Source: SHLJ01 sp041618535 (GTDB taxonomy: Bacteria > Bacteroidota > Bacteroidia > Flavobacteriales > Flavobacteriaceae). From it: a DNA stretch of 17,161 nt. Of the stretch, positions 1-6,381 are shown in pieces. Numbering within the stretch: the first letter of the stretch is position 1; every line of letters starts with the position of its first letter. Position numbers and translations under genes: made by a program. Under the pieces are notes generated by a model that saw only the letters and a program-made list of their open reading frames with translations, had not been told where the DNA came from and searched no databases. The DNA is taken from positions 1 through 17,161 of the forward strand of contig JBFKFP010000050.1 of the NCBI GenBank assembly GCA_041618535.1, in the 5' to 3' direction.

Positions 1-2
1 AA

Positions 3-578
3 ATCTTTGTTGGTGATAAACCCCTTATTTTAACGACCAAAGTTGAACAGGAGACCGATTTTAAGAATTATCTTTTGGAAACGGTTAATATCGGTAAGGT
101 CCTCAATGAGCTTCGATCAAAAGAATTGTCTTCCATAAGGCTGATATCGGAAGACGCCGACGGCATGATGAAGACCTTTCAGAAATTGTTGCCGAATGTG
201 ATTGCAGCCGGCGGGAAGGTATTTAACGCCAAGGGAGAGGTGCTCTTTATCTACAGGAATGACAAGTGGGACCTTCCAAAGGGCAAAGCTGAAAACAGGG
301 AAACTATTGATAAAACCGCCATCAGGGAAGTTGAAGAGGAAACCGGGGTTACCGGATTATCAATAAGAAAACCCCTTGAGATGACCTATCATATTTTCAA
401 GAGAAACGGAAAATTTAAACTAAAGATCACCTATTGGTTTGAAATGGAGACCGATTTCGACGGCGATCTGCTGCCACAGGAGAAGGAGGGAATTACCAAG
501 GTGGAATGGCTGAACGGTGATCAAATGAAGGTAGCTCTTGCTAATTCGTATGCGAATATAAGGCTGCTTGTGAATTGA
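3..578 (+). CDS. Nudix hydrolase, 5'-truncated by the window edge
   Basis: The reading frame is open from the first complete codon at nt 3, so the true start lies left of the window. A TTG at nt 75 is internal: the residues before it (IFVGDKPLILTTKVEQETDF) read as ordinary protein. A perfect Nudix box, GX5EX7REUXEEXGU, lies at nt 282-350 (GKAENRE...REVEEETGV). It supplies the glutamates that bind the divalent metal for hydrolysis of a nucleoside diphosphate linked to another moiety. A KWDLPKGK segment immediately precedes the box, as is usual in the fold. The substrate cannot be told from sequence. The stop is only 2 nt from the stop of the converging VOC gene, with no terminator hairpin between them. 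Family certain; substrate unknown. Confidence 0.93.
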   Translation: MFVGDKPLILTTKVEQETDFKNYLLETVNIGKVLNELRSKELSSIRLISEDADGMMKTFQKLLPNVIAAGGKVFNAKGEVLFIYRNDKWDLPKGKAENRETIDKTAIREVEEETGVTGLSIRKPLEMTYHIFKRNGKFKLKITYWFEMETDFDGDLLPQEKEGITKVEWLNGDQMKVALANSYANIRLLVN

Positions 579-580
579 GT

Positions 581-997
581 TCAATCATTTCTGTAGAATT
601 CAGAGGGGTCAGTCATCAAGGTTGTCAATTCAACGGTATGTCCATCCGGATCGGATAGGTATATGGAATGAAAATAATGGTGATCCTGAAATTCAAAATC
701 GATTCCCTCAGAATTGAAATGTTCCTGGGCTTTTAAGAAATCAGCCATTGTTACATTAAAAGCGAAATGATCGATCCTGATATCCCTGGATTTCAGTTTA
801 ATGGCCTCGTGCCTTGAATTTGCAGGAAAAAGCGCTATTCCTGATTTACCCGAAAGCATGAATACAGGGAATTCGCCCCAGGCTTCAAGTTTGTATTTTT
901 TCAACCCGAGGATACGCTCATACCATTCAGCAGAATGATCGAGGTCTCTAACCCTGATCGCAACATGATCAAGAAAATCTATTTTAAATGCGGACAC
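581..997 (-). CDS. VOC (glyoxalase/bleomycin-resistance fold) protein
   Basis: A 138-residue single-module vicinal-oxygen-chelate protein. The N-terminal LDHVAIRVRDLDHSAEWYERILG (H11) and the second beta-alpha-beta-beta-beta half with IDHFAFNV and SDPDGHTVELTT supply the His/His/Glu ligands typical of the metal site. Most proteins of this size dimerise, and substrates range from methylglyoxal-glutathione to aromatic diols. Nothing here fixes the substrate. The likely start is a GTG (nt 997-995), because no ATG occurs before the essential first strand. It overlaps the 3' end of coaD by 14 nt, which suggests translational coupling in a ddl-coaD-VOC transcript. The context gives no clear metabolic hint. 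Confidence 0.88.
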   Translation of the reverse strand: MSAFKIDFLDHVAIRVRDLDHSAEWYERILGLKKYKLEAWGEFPVFMLSGKSGIALFPANSRHEAIKLKSRDIRIDHFAFNVTMADFLKAQEHFNSEGIDFEFQDHHYFHSIYLSDPDGHTVELTTLMTDPSEFYRND

Positions 998-1436
998 TTT
1001 TAGGCACTAATTTGGTAAAGTCACCCTTGTTCTGAATCACTTCCCGCACAATGGATGATGAGATATACGATGTACTGGCCGAGGTTAAGAGGAAAACGGT
1101 CTCGATAGGAGCCAGGTCCCTGTTTGTATGGGCAATAGCTTTTTCAAACTCGAAATCGGCCGGGTTTCTCAAGCCACGTAAGATAAAATCGGCATCTACA
1201 GCTTTGCAGAAATCGACGGTCAGTCCTTCATAGGTCATTACCCTGATCCTTTCTTCACCTTTAAAGGCATCTTCGATAAAACGTTTTCTCTGCTGCATCG
1301 AGAACATATAATTCTTAGTTGAATTCTCTCCTACAGCGACTATTATTTCATCGAACAGCGTTATGCCGCGTTTAATGATGTCATAATGACCCAAGGTGAT
1401 AGGATCAAAGGATCCCGGAAAAATTGCCCGTTTCAT
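984..1436 (-). CDS. coaD: Phosphopantetheine adenylyltransferase
   Basis: Cytoplasmic PPAT catalyses 4'-phosphopantetheine + ATP to dephospho-CoA + PPi, the penultimate step of CoA synthesis. The 150-residue length is close to the family norm of about 160. The nucleotidyltransferase signature GSFDPITLGH (residues 8-17, T14xGH17) opens the protein. DADFILRGLRNPADFEFE is the conserved middle segment that holds the phosphopantetheine/ATP arginine. The C-terminal SYISSSIVRE is the second nucleotide-binding motif (ISSSxVR). ATG start at nt 1436. It lies 39 nt downstream of ddl and shares 14 nt with the VOC gene, so it is probably the middle gene of a leftward three-gene unit. Identification is secure. 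Confidence 0.97.
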   Translation of the reverse strand: MKRAIFPGSFDPITLGHYDIIKRGITLFDEIIVAVGENSTKNYMFSMQQRKRFIEDAFKGEERIRVMTYEGLTVDFCKAVDADFILRGLRNPADFEFEKAIAHTNRDLAPIETVFLLTSASTSYISSSIVREVIQNKGDFTKLVPKSVRI

Positions 1437-1475
1437 GCAATTGATTTCTGAATTAATTCATTTAAAAATACACAA

Positions 1476-2450
1476 TTATTTTAGAGCTTCTGAAATTGCG
1501 TTGTCGAACAGGGCTTCCAAACTTATTCCCGCTGCGGCTGCCTGCTGTGGCAGGATGCTTTCCTTGGTCAGACCCGGGACGGTATTGATTTCGAGCAAAT
1601 GAGGTTCCCCGTTCTTGAAAATGAATTCACTCCTGGTAAAACCGGTCATCCGAAGTATGCGATAAATACGCTCGGCTACCTCGCATACCTTCTGTCTCAA
1701 TTCCTCGCTTATTCTTGCAGGTGTTATCTCCTGCGACTCTCCCATGTATTTGGCTTTATAGTCGAAGAAATCGTTATCACTGACGATTTCGGTTACCGGT
1801 AAGACTTTGATCTCACCCTTAAAACTGATCACTCCAACCGACACCTCGGTCCCATCCAGGAATTCCTCAATTATGATCTCATCATCCTCCTCATAAGCCA
1901 AATCGATGGCGGCCCTGAGATCCTCTTTTTTATAAACCTTGCTGATCCCAAAACTGCTGCCTGCACGGTTCGCCTTGACAAAACATGGCAATCCAACCTG
2001 CCTTATTATGACGTCTTCATCAATTGGATCACCCATATTGAGAAGGAAGCTCCTGGCCGTTAGAACACCATAGGGTTTCAAAACACTTAAACAATCTCTT
2101 TTGTTAAAAGTTAACGCTGCCTTGTACATGCTGCAGCTTGTGTGGGGAATATTCAACAGACTGAGATAGGCCTGTAAGTAACCATCTTCTCCGGGAGTGC
2201 CGTGAATGGCATTGAACACACAGTCAAAACGAATGGAATTTCCGTTGATATCTATTGAAAAATCACTTCGGTCAACAGGGTACTCCTCGTCATTATCATC
2301 TACATACACCCATTTTTCTTTTAAAATGTGAATTCTGAAGATGTCATACTTCTTAGGGTCAAGAGATTCACAAACAACATTTCCGCTCTTGAGTGAGATC
2401 CTGAACTCGCTAGAATAACCACCCATGACGACAGCGATTTTTAATCTCAT
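1476..2450 (-). CDS. ddl: D-alanine--D-alanine ligase
   Basis: ATP-grasp ligase that joins two D-alanines for the peptidoglycan precursor pentapeptide in the cytoplasm. The 324-residue length is typical. Visible motifs: the N-terminal VVMGGYSSEFRISLKSG (substrate loop), HGTPGEDG (83-90), GLPCFVKANRAGSSFGISKV (about 153-172, the ATP-binding strand and glycine-rich loop), and LLEINTVPGLT (285-295) with the metal-binding E287 and N289. The metal-binding Asp upstream of that motif (D257 in E. coli DdlB) is Glu here (E275 in TRSEF), a conservative change. First gene of a leftward block with coaD and the VOC gene, and divergent from the PASTA gene. A promoter-like TACATTTA lies 22 nt upstream of the ATG. 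Confidence 0.97.
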   Translation of the reverse strand: MRLKIAVVMGGYSSEFRISLKSGNVVCESLDPKKYDIFRIHILKEKWVYVDDNDEEYPVDRSDFSIDINGNSIRFDCVFNAIHGTPGEDGYLQAYLSLLNIPHTSCSMYKAALTFNKRDCLSVLKPYGVLTARSFLLNMGDPIDEDVIIRQVGLPCFVKANRAGSSFGISKVYKKEDLRAAIDLAYEEDDEIIIEEFLDGTEVSVGVISFKGEIKVLPVTEIVSDNDFFDYKAKYMGESQEITPARISEELRQKVCEVAERIYRILRMTGFTRSEFIFKNGEPHLLEINTVPGLTKESILPQQAAAAGISLEALFDNAISEALK

Positions 2451-2471
2451 AAAACAAGGATTAGATCGTTA

Positions 2472-2501
2472 TAAATGTATGATTTAATTTCGCCAACGAA
2501 A
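2472..2501 (-). promoter_or_regulatory. Candidate promoter for ddl
   Basis: On the minus strand TACATTTA (nt 2479-2472) matches the Bacteroidota -7 box TAnnTTTG at all but the last base, and TTTC (2501-2498) sits 18 nt upstream as a possible -33 box. The -7 box ends 22 nt before the ddl ATG, the same distance seen at yaaA and the plug gene. Each box carries a mismatch, so this is tentative. Confidence 0.4.
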
Positions 2502-2506
2502 AACTT

Positions 2507-2543
2507 TTTGTCCTTAATGGGCGTATATAGACATAAGGACAAA
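2507..2543. repeat. 10-bp perfect inverted repeat in the ddl/PASTA intergenic region
   Basis: TTTGTCCTTA (2507-2516) is the exact reverse complement of TAAGGACAAA (2534-2543), separated by 17 nt. The right arm overlaps the left arm of a second inverted repeat (2540-2580). The pair sits between two divergent genes. It may be an operator or an RNA stem-loop in the ddl leader; no U tract follows, so a terminator is unlikely. Confidence 0.6.
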
Positions 2544-2580
2544 TCTAAATTTCCGACAAGCATAAAATTGTTTAGATTTG
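2540..2580. repeat. 10-bp perfect inverted repeat carrying TAnnTTTG boxes in both arms
   Basis: CAAATCTAAA (2540-2549) and TTTAGATTTG (2571-2580) are exact reverse complements with a 21-nt spacer. Each arm reads TAGATTTG outward, a perfect -7 consensus on its own strand. The dyad may therefore reflect two back-to-back promoters, or an operator placed over them. Confidence 0.6.
2550..2580 (+). promoter_or_regulatory. Candidate promoter for the PASTA-rluD unit
   Basis: TAGATTTG (2573-2580) is a perfect TAnnTTTG -7 box. TTTC (2550-2553), one mismatch from the TTTG -33 box, lies 19 nt upstream. The -7 box ends 19 nt before the ATG at 2599, which supports that start over the upstream TTG at 2590. 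Confidence 0.55.
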
Positions 2581-2598
2581 TGAGATATTTTGCTGTTC

Positions 2599-3162
2599 AT
2601 GAGTATACTGAAATTCTTATCCAGCCGAGTCTTTTTAAAGCAATTAGGTCTGGCTATTATAGCCGTAATTGTTTTTAGTTTTTTGATGCTGAAGTGGTTG
2701 AAGATTACAACCAATCATGGTCAGTTTATCGAAGTTCCTGATCTACGGGGAAAAACCCTGGAAGTGGTTCAGATCGAATTGGATGACAAAGACCTGAACA
2801 TGGTGGTTCAGGATTCTGCTAATTACAACCCTGATTACCCGAGGTTTTCTGTCATAGATCAATTGCCAATGCCGGGATCCCTGGTAAAGGAAAACAGAAA
2901 GATTTATCTTACCTTGAATCCATCTGGGTTCAGGAAGATTGCTGTGCCTCCTGTGATAAGGCGTACAATTAGACAAGCTCGTCCAACCCTGGAAGCATTG
3001 GGATTCGAGATAGGGGAGATCACCTATGCCGATGATATCGGCAAGGATGAGGTTCTGGCCATGCGCCATAAAGGAGACCGTATAACTCCCGGGACCATGT
3101 TACCTAAAACATCGAAAATAGACCTTGTATTGGGAAATGGTAAACGTTCGGGTGGCCAATAA
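2599..3162 (+). CDS. PASTA-domain membrane protein
   Basis: A 187-residue protein starting at the ATG at nt 2599 (MSILKFLSSRVF). A TTG three codons earlier is less likely, given the -7 box just upstream. A short basic cytoplasmic tail is followed by one transmembrane helix (about residues 15-34). An extracytoplasmic region then holds two PASTA-like modules, one beginning FIEVPDLRGKTLEVVQIEL and the other IAVPPVIRRTIRQARPTLEALGF. PASTA modules bind muropeptides or beta-lactam-like structures in Ser/Thr kinases and PBPs. Here there is no kinase or transpeptidase domain, so the protein is probably a stand-alone envelope factor. It stands divergent to ddl and 2 nt ahead of rluD, so it is cotranscribed with rluD. 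Its proximity to ddl fits a role near peptidoglycan, which is inference. Confidence 0.9.
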   Translation: MSILKFLSSRVFLKQLGLAIIAVIVFSFLMLKWLKITTNHGQFIEVPDLRGKTLEVVQIELDDKDLNMVVQDSANYNPDYPRFSVIDQLPMPGSLVKENRKIYLTLNPSGFRKIAVPPVIRRTIRQARPTLEALGFEIGEITYADDIGKDEVLAMRHKGDRITPGTMLPKTSKIDLVLGNGKRSGGQ

Positions 3163-3164
3163 TC

Positions 3165-4202
3165 ATGATAGAAGAAGAAAAAGATGAGTTCGGCCAGGAT
3201 GATAATGATCTCTATGAACATTACCACTTTGTGGCAGATAAGGGACAGCAGCCTCTGAGGGTTGACAAGTTCCTGATGAATTTTATTGAAAATGCGACAA
3301 GAAATAAAATTCAGGCCGCGGCAAAGGCCGGGAGTGTACATGTAAACGGTATCCCGGTCAAATCCAATTATAAAGTAAAACCATTAGATGAGGTCAAGGT
3401 CCTGCTCTCCCATCCGCCTTACGAATTCTTGTTGGTACCTGAAGATATTCCCATCGATGTGGTTTACGAAGATGATGACCTTCTTGTGGTGAATAAACCT
3501 GCAGGGATGGTGGTGCATCCCGGTCATGGAAATTACAGCGGTACGCTTATTAACGCCCTTTGCTTTCATTTTGAGAACCTTCCGAAGAATTCAAACGAAA
3601 GGCCGGGATTGGTTCATCGAATAGATAAGGATACCAGCGGACTTCTTGTGGTGGCTAAATCGGAATTGGCCATGACTCACCTTGCCAAACAGTTTTTTGA
3701 CAAGACAAGCGAGCGTGAATATATCGCTTTAGTCTGGGGGAACCTGGAAGCAGATGAAGGAACCATCGAGGGGAATATCGGCAGAAACCCTAAAAACCGT
3801 CTTCAGAATATGGTTTTTGAGGGTGACGAGGCTGATAAAGGAAAACCCGCGGTCACCTATTTCAGGGTGATTGAACGATATGGTTATGTTACCCTGGTGA
3901 GTTGTAAACTCGAAACAGGGCGTACTCATCAGATCCGTGTTCACATGAAACATATCGGGCATACCTTATTCAATGATGCACGCTATGGCGGCGACAATAT
4001 ACTTAAAGGGACCACCTTTACTAAATACAAGCAATTTGTTGAAAATTGCTTTAAAATCCTTCCAAGGCAGGGGCTTCATGCCAGGACCTTAGGATTTGAG
4101 CATCCCCGCAGTGGAAAATGGATGTCTTTTGAAGCAGAGCTTCCTGAGGACATGCTGAATTGCATTGAACGTTGGCGGAATTATGCCAAACATCAGTTGT
4201 AA
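3165..4202 (+). CDS. rluD: 23S rRNA pseudouridine synthase, RluD type
   Basis: A 345-residue RluA-family enzyme that isomerises uridine to pseudouridine in RNA. The RluD type targets helix 69 of 23S rRNA. An acidic N-terminal tail (IEEEKDEFGQDDND) precedes an S4 RNA-binding domain (about 31-85, LRVDKFLMNF...VHVNGIPVKSNYKVKPLDEV). The catalytic domain follows, with LLVVNKPAGMVVHPG (106-120), the signature HRIDKDTSGLLVVAK (151-165; catalytic Asp is D154) and LETGRTHQIRVHMKHIGH. ATG start 2 nt after the PASTA stop. Its last 10 nt overlap the end of the converging lipoprotein gene. The exact uridine targets are assigned by family, not shown by sequence. Confidence 0.95.
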   Translation: MIEEEKDEFGQDDNDLYEHYHFVADKGQQPLRVDKFLMNFIENATRNKIQAAAKAGSVHVNGIPVKSNYKVKPLDEVKVLLSHPPYEFLLVPEDIPIDVVYEDDDLLVVNKPAGMVVHPGHGNYSGTLINALCFHFENLPKNSNERPGLVHRIDKDTSGLLVVAKSELAMTHLAKQFFDKTSEREYIALVWGNLEADEGTIEGNIGRNPKNRLQNMVFEGDEADKGKPAVTYFRVIERYGYVTLVSCKLETGRTHQIRVHMKHIGHTLFNDARYGGDNILKGTTFTKYKQFVENCFKILPRQGLHARTLGFEHPRSGKWMSFEAELPEDMLNCIERWRNYAKHQL

Positions 4203-5077
4203 AAGTATTGGTAGCGGTACTTGCGAATATCGAACTCCCCATCGGTAGTTCGTGTAGAACTCAAAGGAAAGCCAAAAGCATCGTACTCATACTGGAATGT
4301 CATGATCTTAGACTGGCTATTGGCAGTGGTTATGGTTCTTGAAAGTACATTGTGTGATGCAAACCTCGAGATGTTTTCAATAATGGACTCGGAATCGAGA
4401 TGAGCCATGTGCCAGGCAGGCATCCAGCCGGGCTGATTGGTGTCGTACAATGGATTTTTTCGCTGATCGTATAGCTGCTCTATCCGTCTTTCCAGAACCA
4501 TTTCCTGAACGAAAATATCATATCGGAAATGCTCTTCAGAAATGACATTTCCGGATAGGTCGTAATCCAGCAGGTACCGGTGACGTAGCTGGCCACCTCC
4601 ATCATAAGACCGGATCTCCTCAACAAATTGGAGTCCGTCATCTGAAAAGACAAAAAATATGGTGGAGTGGTAGAGACCGTCAATAAATCTGAGAACCTGC
4701 ACCTCGTTCTCGTTGTAGATGTATTCCAATAATATTTCCGACTGGTCAATGAAGGTGGTCTGGTTTGAAAGACGGTTATTCCTGTATTCGAATTCCTGCA
4801 GTTGCTCCTGGGGTAAAAAATCCCGGATATAATAAAGTTTCCCGTCCGATCCGTATTCAAAGGTTCTGAAAAGATGATCGGTGTTAAGACTGGAAAAGGA
4901 AATAGGTTTTCCCTTTTCATCGAACTGAATCCTGTAATCTGAGTTAGGGAAGCCAGGCTTCTCGATGGTTAATGAACTTATTCTTCTGGTCCCTGACTGA
5001 TTTTGTTCCGGAAGATTCATTTCCGTAGAACATGATAATTGAGTTAGAATAATGAGGAGAAACCAGTTTTTTCGCAT
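4193..5077 (-). CDS. Putative lipoprotein with YD/RHS-like beta repeats
   Basis: A 294-residue protein not assigned to a named family. The N-terminus MRKNWFLLIILTQLSC is a short type II signal peptide with C16 as the likely lipidated cysteine, although the -3 residue is Gln, an imperfect lipobox. The body is a series of short beta-rich segments of the form Y/F-x-Y-[DN]-x-x-G/N-x-L, such as FEYGSDGKLYYIRDF, FEYRNNRLSNQTTF, LDYDLSGNVISEEHF and YEYDAFGFPLSSTRT. They resemble YD repeats of secreted RHS-like proteins. There is no toxin domain, so it is probably an outer-membrane or periplasmic beta protein of unknown function. Its stop lies inside the 3' end of rluD (10-nt tail-to-tail overlap). 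ATG start at nt 5077. Confidence 0.75.
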   Translation of the reverse strand: MRKNWFLLIILTQLSCSTEMNLPEQNQSGTRRISSLTIEKPGFPNSDYRIQFDEKGKPISFSSLNTDHLFRTFEYGSDGKLYYIRDFLPQEQLQEFEYRNNRLSNQTTFIDQSEILLEYIYNENEVQVLRFIDGLYHSTIFFVFSDDGLQFVEEIRSYDGGGQLRHRYLLDYDLSGNVISEEHFRYDIFVQEMVLERRIEQLYDQRKNPLYDTNQPGWMPAWHMAHLDSESIIENISRFASHNVLSRTITTANSQSKIMTFQYEYDAFGFPLSSTRTTDGEFDIRKYRYQYFYN

Positions 5078-5182
5078 AAGTAGAAACCTGTGTTACAATA
5101 GATGCAAATGCATGGAAAAGGTTGCGTGAAACCGGATGAAAATAGACTTGCCTTATGCGTGATTAGGAAAAAACGATAAGGA

Positions 5183-5216
5183 TTTGATGCTAATTCTGAA
5201 TTGGATTGTAATTTTG
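5183..5216 (+). promoter_or_regulatory. Candidate promoter for yaaA
   Basis: TTTG (5183-5186) and TAATTTTG (5209-5216) match the Bacteroidota -33 and -7 boxes exactly, with 22 nt between them, at the long end of the usual range. The -7 box ends 22 nt before the ATG at 5238. This argues that codons upstream of that ATG, although open, are not translated. Confidence 0.6.
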
Positions 5217-5237
5217 GGTAACATTAGATTAAGAAAA

Positions 5238-5996
5238 ATGAAATTAGTTATATCCCCGGCAAAATCTCTTGATTTTGAAACGAAATTACCGAAGATTGAA
5301 AACTCTGAAGCTTGTTTTTTAAAGGAAGCTGAACGACTGAACCGTCTCATGAAAAAGAAGTCGCCGAGAAGCCTGAAAAAACTGCAGGCGATATCGGATG
5401 AACTGGCACAGCTAAATTATGATCGCAACCAGGAATGGAGTGTGCCGCAAATACCGGAAAAATCGAGGCCCGCAGTCTTTGCCTTTAACGGCGATGTCTA
5501 CAGGGGGCTGGATGTCTATAACCTTCCCGAGAAGAAGATGGATAAACTCCAGGATACTGTTAGGATTTTATCCGGACTTTATGGCATTCTGAAGCCTTTT
5601 GACCTTATCATGCCCTACCGACTCGAGATGGGAACCAGAATGGCTGTTGGAAAAAGCAAAAACCTCCATGAATTCTGGAAACGAAAGGTAACTCAGTCTC
5701 TGAATGATGACTTGAAGGAAGATGAGTTGTTTATCAACCTTGCCAGTAACGAATATTTTAAAGCGATCGATAAAAAGGTTTTAAAGGTGCCAGTATACAA
5801 TGTTCATTTTAAGGAATTCAAAAATGGCAAATACGTGGTCGTCGGATTCTTTGCTAAATATGCACGCGGACTTATGACCAGATATATAGTTGAATCTGAT
5901 TGCCAAACCCTTGAGGATATCAAGGGGTTCAACTACGAGGGCTACGGCTTTAGTGAAGAATTGTCCTCAGGAAAGGACCTTGTATTTACAAGATAA
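5238..5996 (+). CDS. yaaA: YaaA (DUF328/UPF0246) peroxide-stress protein
   Basis: A 252-residue YaaA-family protein. In E. coli, YaaA belongs to the OxyR response, limits free iron during peroxide stress and binds DNA. Recognised by the conserved start MKLVISPAKSLDFE, the central FAFNGDVYRGLDV, YGILKPFDLIMPYRLEMGT, FINLASNEYFKAI, and the C-terminal FAKYARGLMTRYIVE. The frame is open back to nt 5184, but the ATG at 5238 is chosen because it begins the family's conserved N-terminus and gives normal length, and because a consensus promoter overlaps the upstream part. It is monocistronic, ending at a strong bidirectional terminator. No OxyR-type site was recognised upstream. Confidence 0.95.
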   Translation: MKLVISPAKSLDFETKLPKIENSEACFLKEAERLNRLMKKKSPRSLKKLQAISDELAQLNYDRNQEWSVPQIPEKSRPAVFAFNGDVYRGLDVYNLPEKKMDKLQDTVRILSGLYGILKPFDLIMPYRLEMGTRMAVGKSKNLHEFWKRKVTQSLNDDLKEDELFINLASNEYFKAIDKKVLKVPVYNVHFKEFKNGKYVVVGFFAKYARGLMTRYIVESDCQTLEDIKGFNYEGYGFSEELSSGKDLVFTR

Positions 5997-6000
5997 AAAC

Positions 6001-6027
6001 AAACCCGGTTAGACCCGGGTTTTTTTT
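6001..6027. terminator. Bidirectional intrinsic terminator between yaaA and bTHX
   Basis: AAACCCGG (6001-6008) pairs perfectly with CCGGGTTT (6015-6022) around a 6-nt loop. Eight T residues (6020-6027) follow on the plus strand. The reverse strand also reads into a T-rich run (GTTTGTTTTT), so the hairpin can end both converging transcripts. The bTHX stop codon (6028-6026) abuts the T tract. Confidence 0.9.
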
Positions 6028-6286
6028 ATTCTGATTCATCATCAACTTTCTTTTTTGCTCTGGCCTTTTGCGCAGGTTTGGCCTCAGCTGCCTTTGGTGC
6101 GGTTTTCGGCTTTGTGGCAGCGGCTGTTTTAGTCTTTGCCGGAGGGCTGGCTTTTGGCTTGGCCTTAGCGGTTTTTTTGGCAGCTGGAGCGGGAACTGCG
6201 GAATTGTTTTTCTTTTTCGGTCTCCTTACACCGTATGAGCGATTGGTAATTTTACCACGCCTGGTCTTTTTATCTCCTTTTCCCAT
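6026..6286 (-). CDS. 30S ribosomal protein bTHX with an extended basic tail
   Basis: The N-terminal 28 residues (MGKGDKKTRRGKITNRSYGV, then RRPKKKNN) match the small bTHX protein, which sits in a pocket at the top of the 30S head. Thermus Thx is only about 26 residues long. Here the bTHX core is followed by about 58 residues of Ala, Lys and Pro with loose AKPK/TKPK/AEAKP repeats and an acidic end (DDESE), resembling bacterial histone-H1-like proteins. The tail is low-complexity, but it stays in frame and ends at a proper stop by the terminator, so it is probably real. It could bind rRNA or DNA nonspecifically (inference). ATG start at nt 6286. No good promoter match was found. Confidence 0.88.
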   Translation of the reverse strand: MGKGDKKTRRGKITNRSYGVRRPKKKNNSAVPAPAAKKTAKAKPKASPPAKTKTAAATKPKTAPKAAEAKPAQKARAKKKVDDESE

Positions 6287-6327
6287 CGGGTCTTGGTTTA
6301 ATAGTTAGTGATCTAAATTTACTATTT

Positions 6328-6359
6328 TTTGATTAGAATACAGCATTTTCGTACTTTTA
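6328..6359 (+). promoter_or_regulatory. Candidate promoter for the plug-domain gene
   Basis: TTTG (6328-6331) and TACTTTTA (6352-6359) are spaced by 20 nt. The -7 box differs from TAnnTTTG only at the last base. It ends 23 nt before the ATG at 6382. Confidence 0.45.
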
Positions 6360-6381
6360 AGAGATTAGGTGAAAATGAGTT

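Noticed and set aside
75..77. TTG at nt 75 as start of the Nudix gene
   Set aside because: The frame is open to the window edge and the upstream residues look like real protein, so the gene is truncated, not started here.
2743..3341. Minus-strand open frames opposite the PASTA gene and rluD
   Set aside because: Antisense shadows; the plus-strand frames have clear domains.
5102..5113. ATGCA-AA-TGCAT palindrome upstream of the lipoprotein gene, including a TGCATTTG box on the minus strand
   Set aside because: The -7 match has one mismatch, no -33 box lies at proper spacing, and a 5-bp dyad is expected by chance.
5184..5237. Longer N-terminus for YaaA starting at nt 5184
   Set aside because: It begins at a TTG inside the likely -33 box, and the family starts at MKLVISPAKS (ATG 5238); the extra residues are promoter sequence.
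6069..6200. Low-complexity repeat in the bTHX tail as a mobile or tandem DNA repeat
   Set aside because: The repetition is at the amino-acid composition level, with irregular periods; there is no exact DNA repeat unit.
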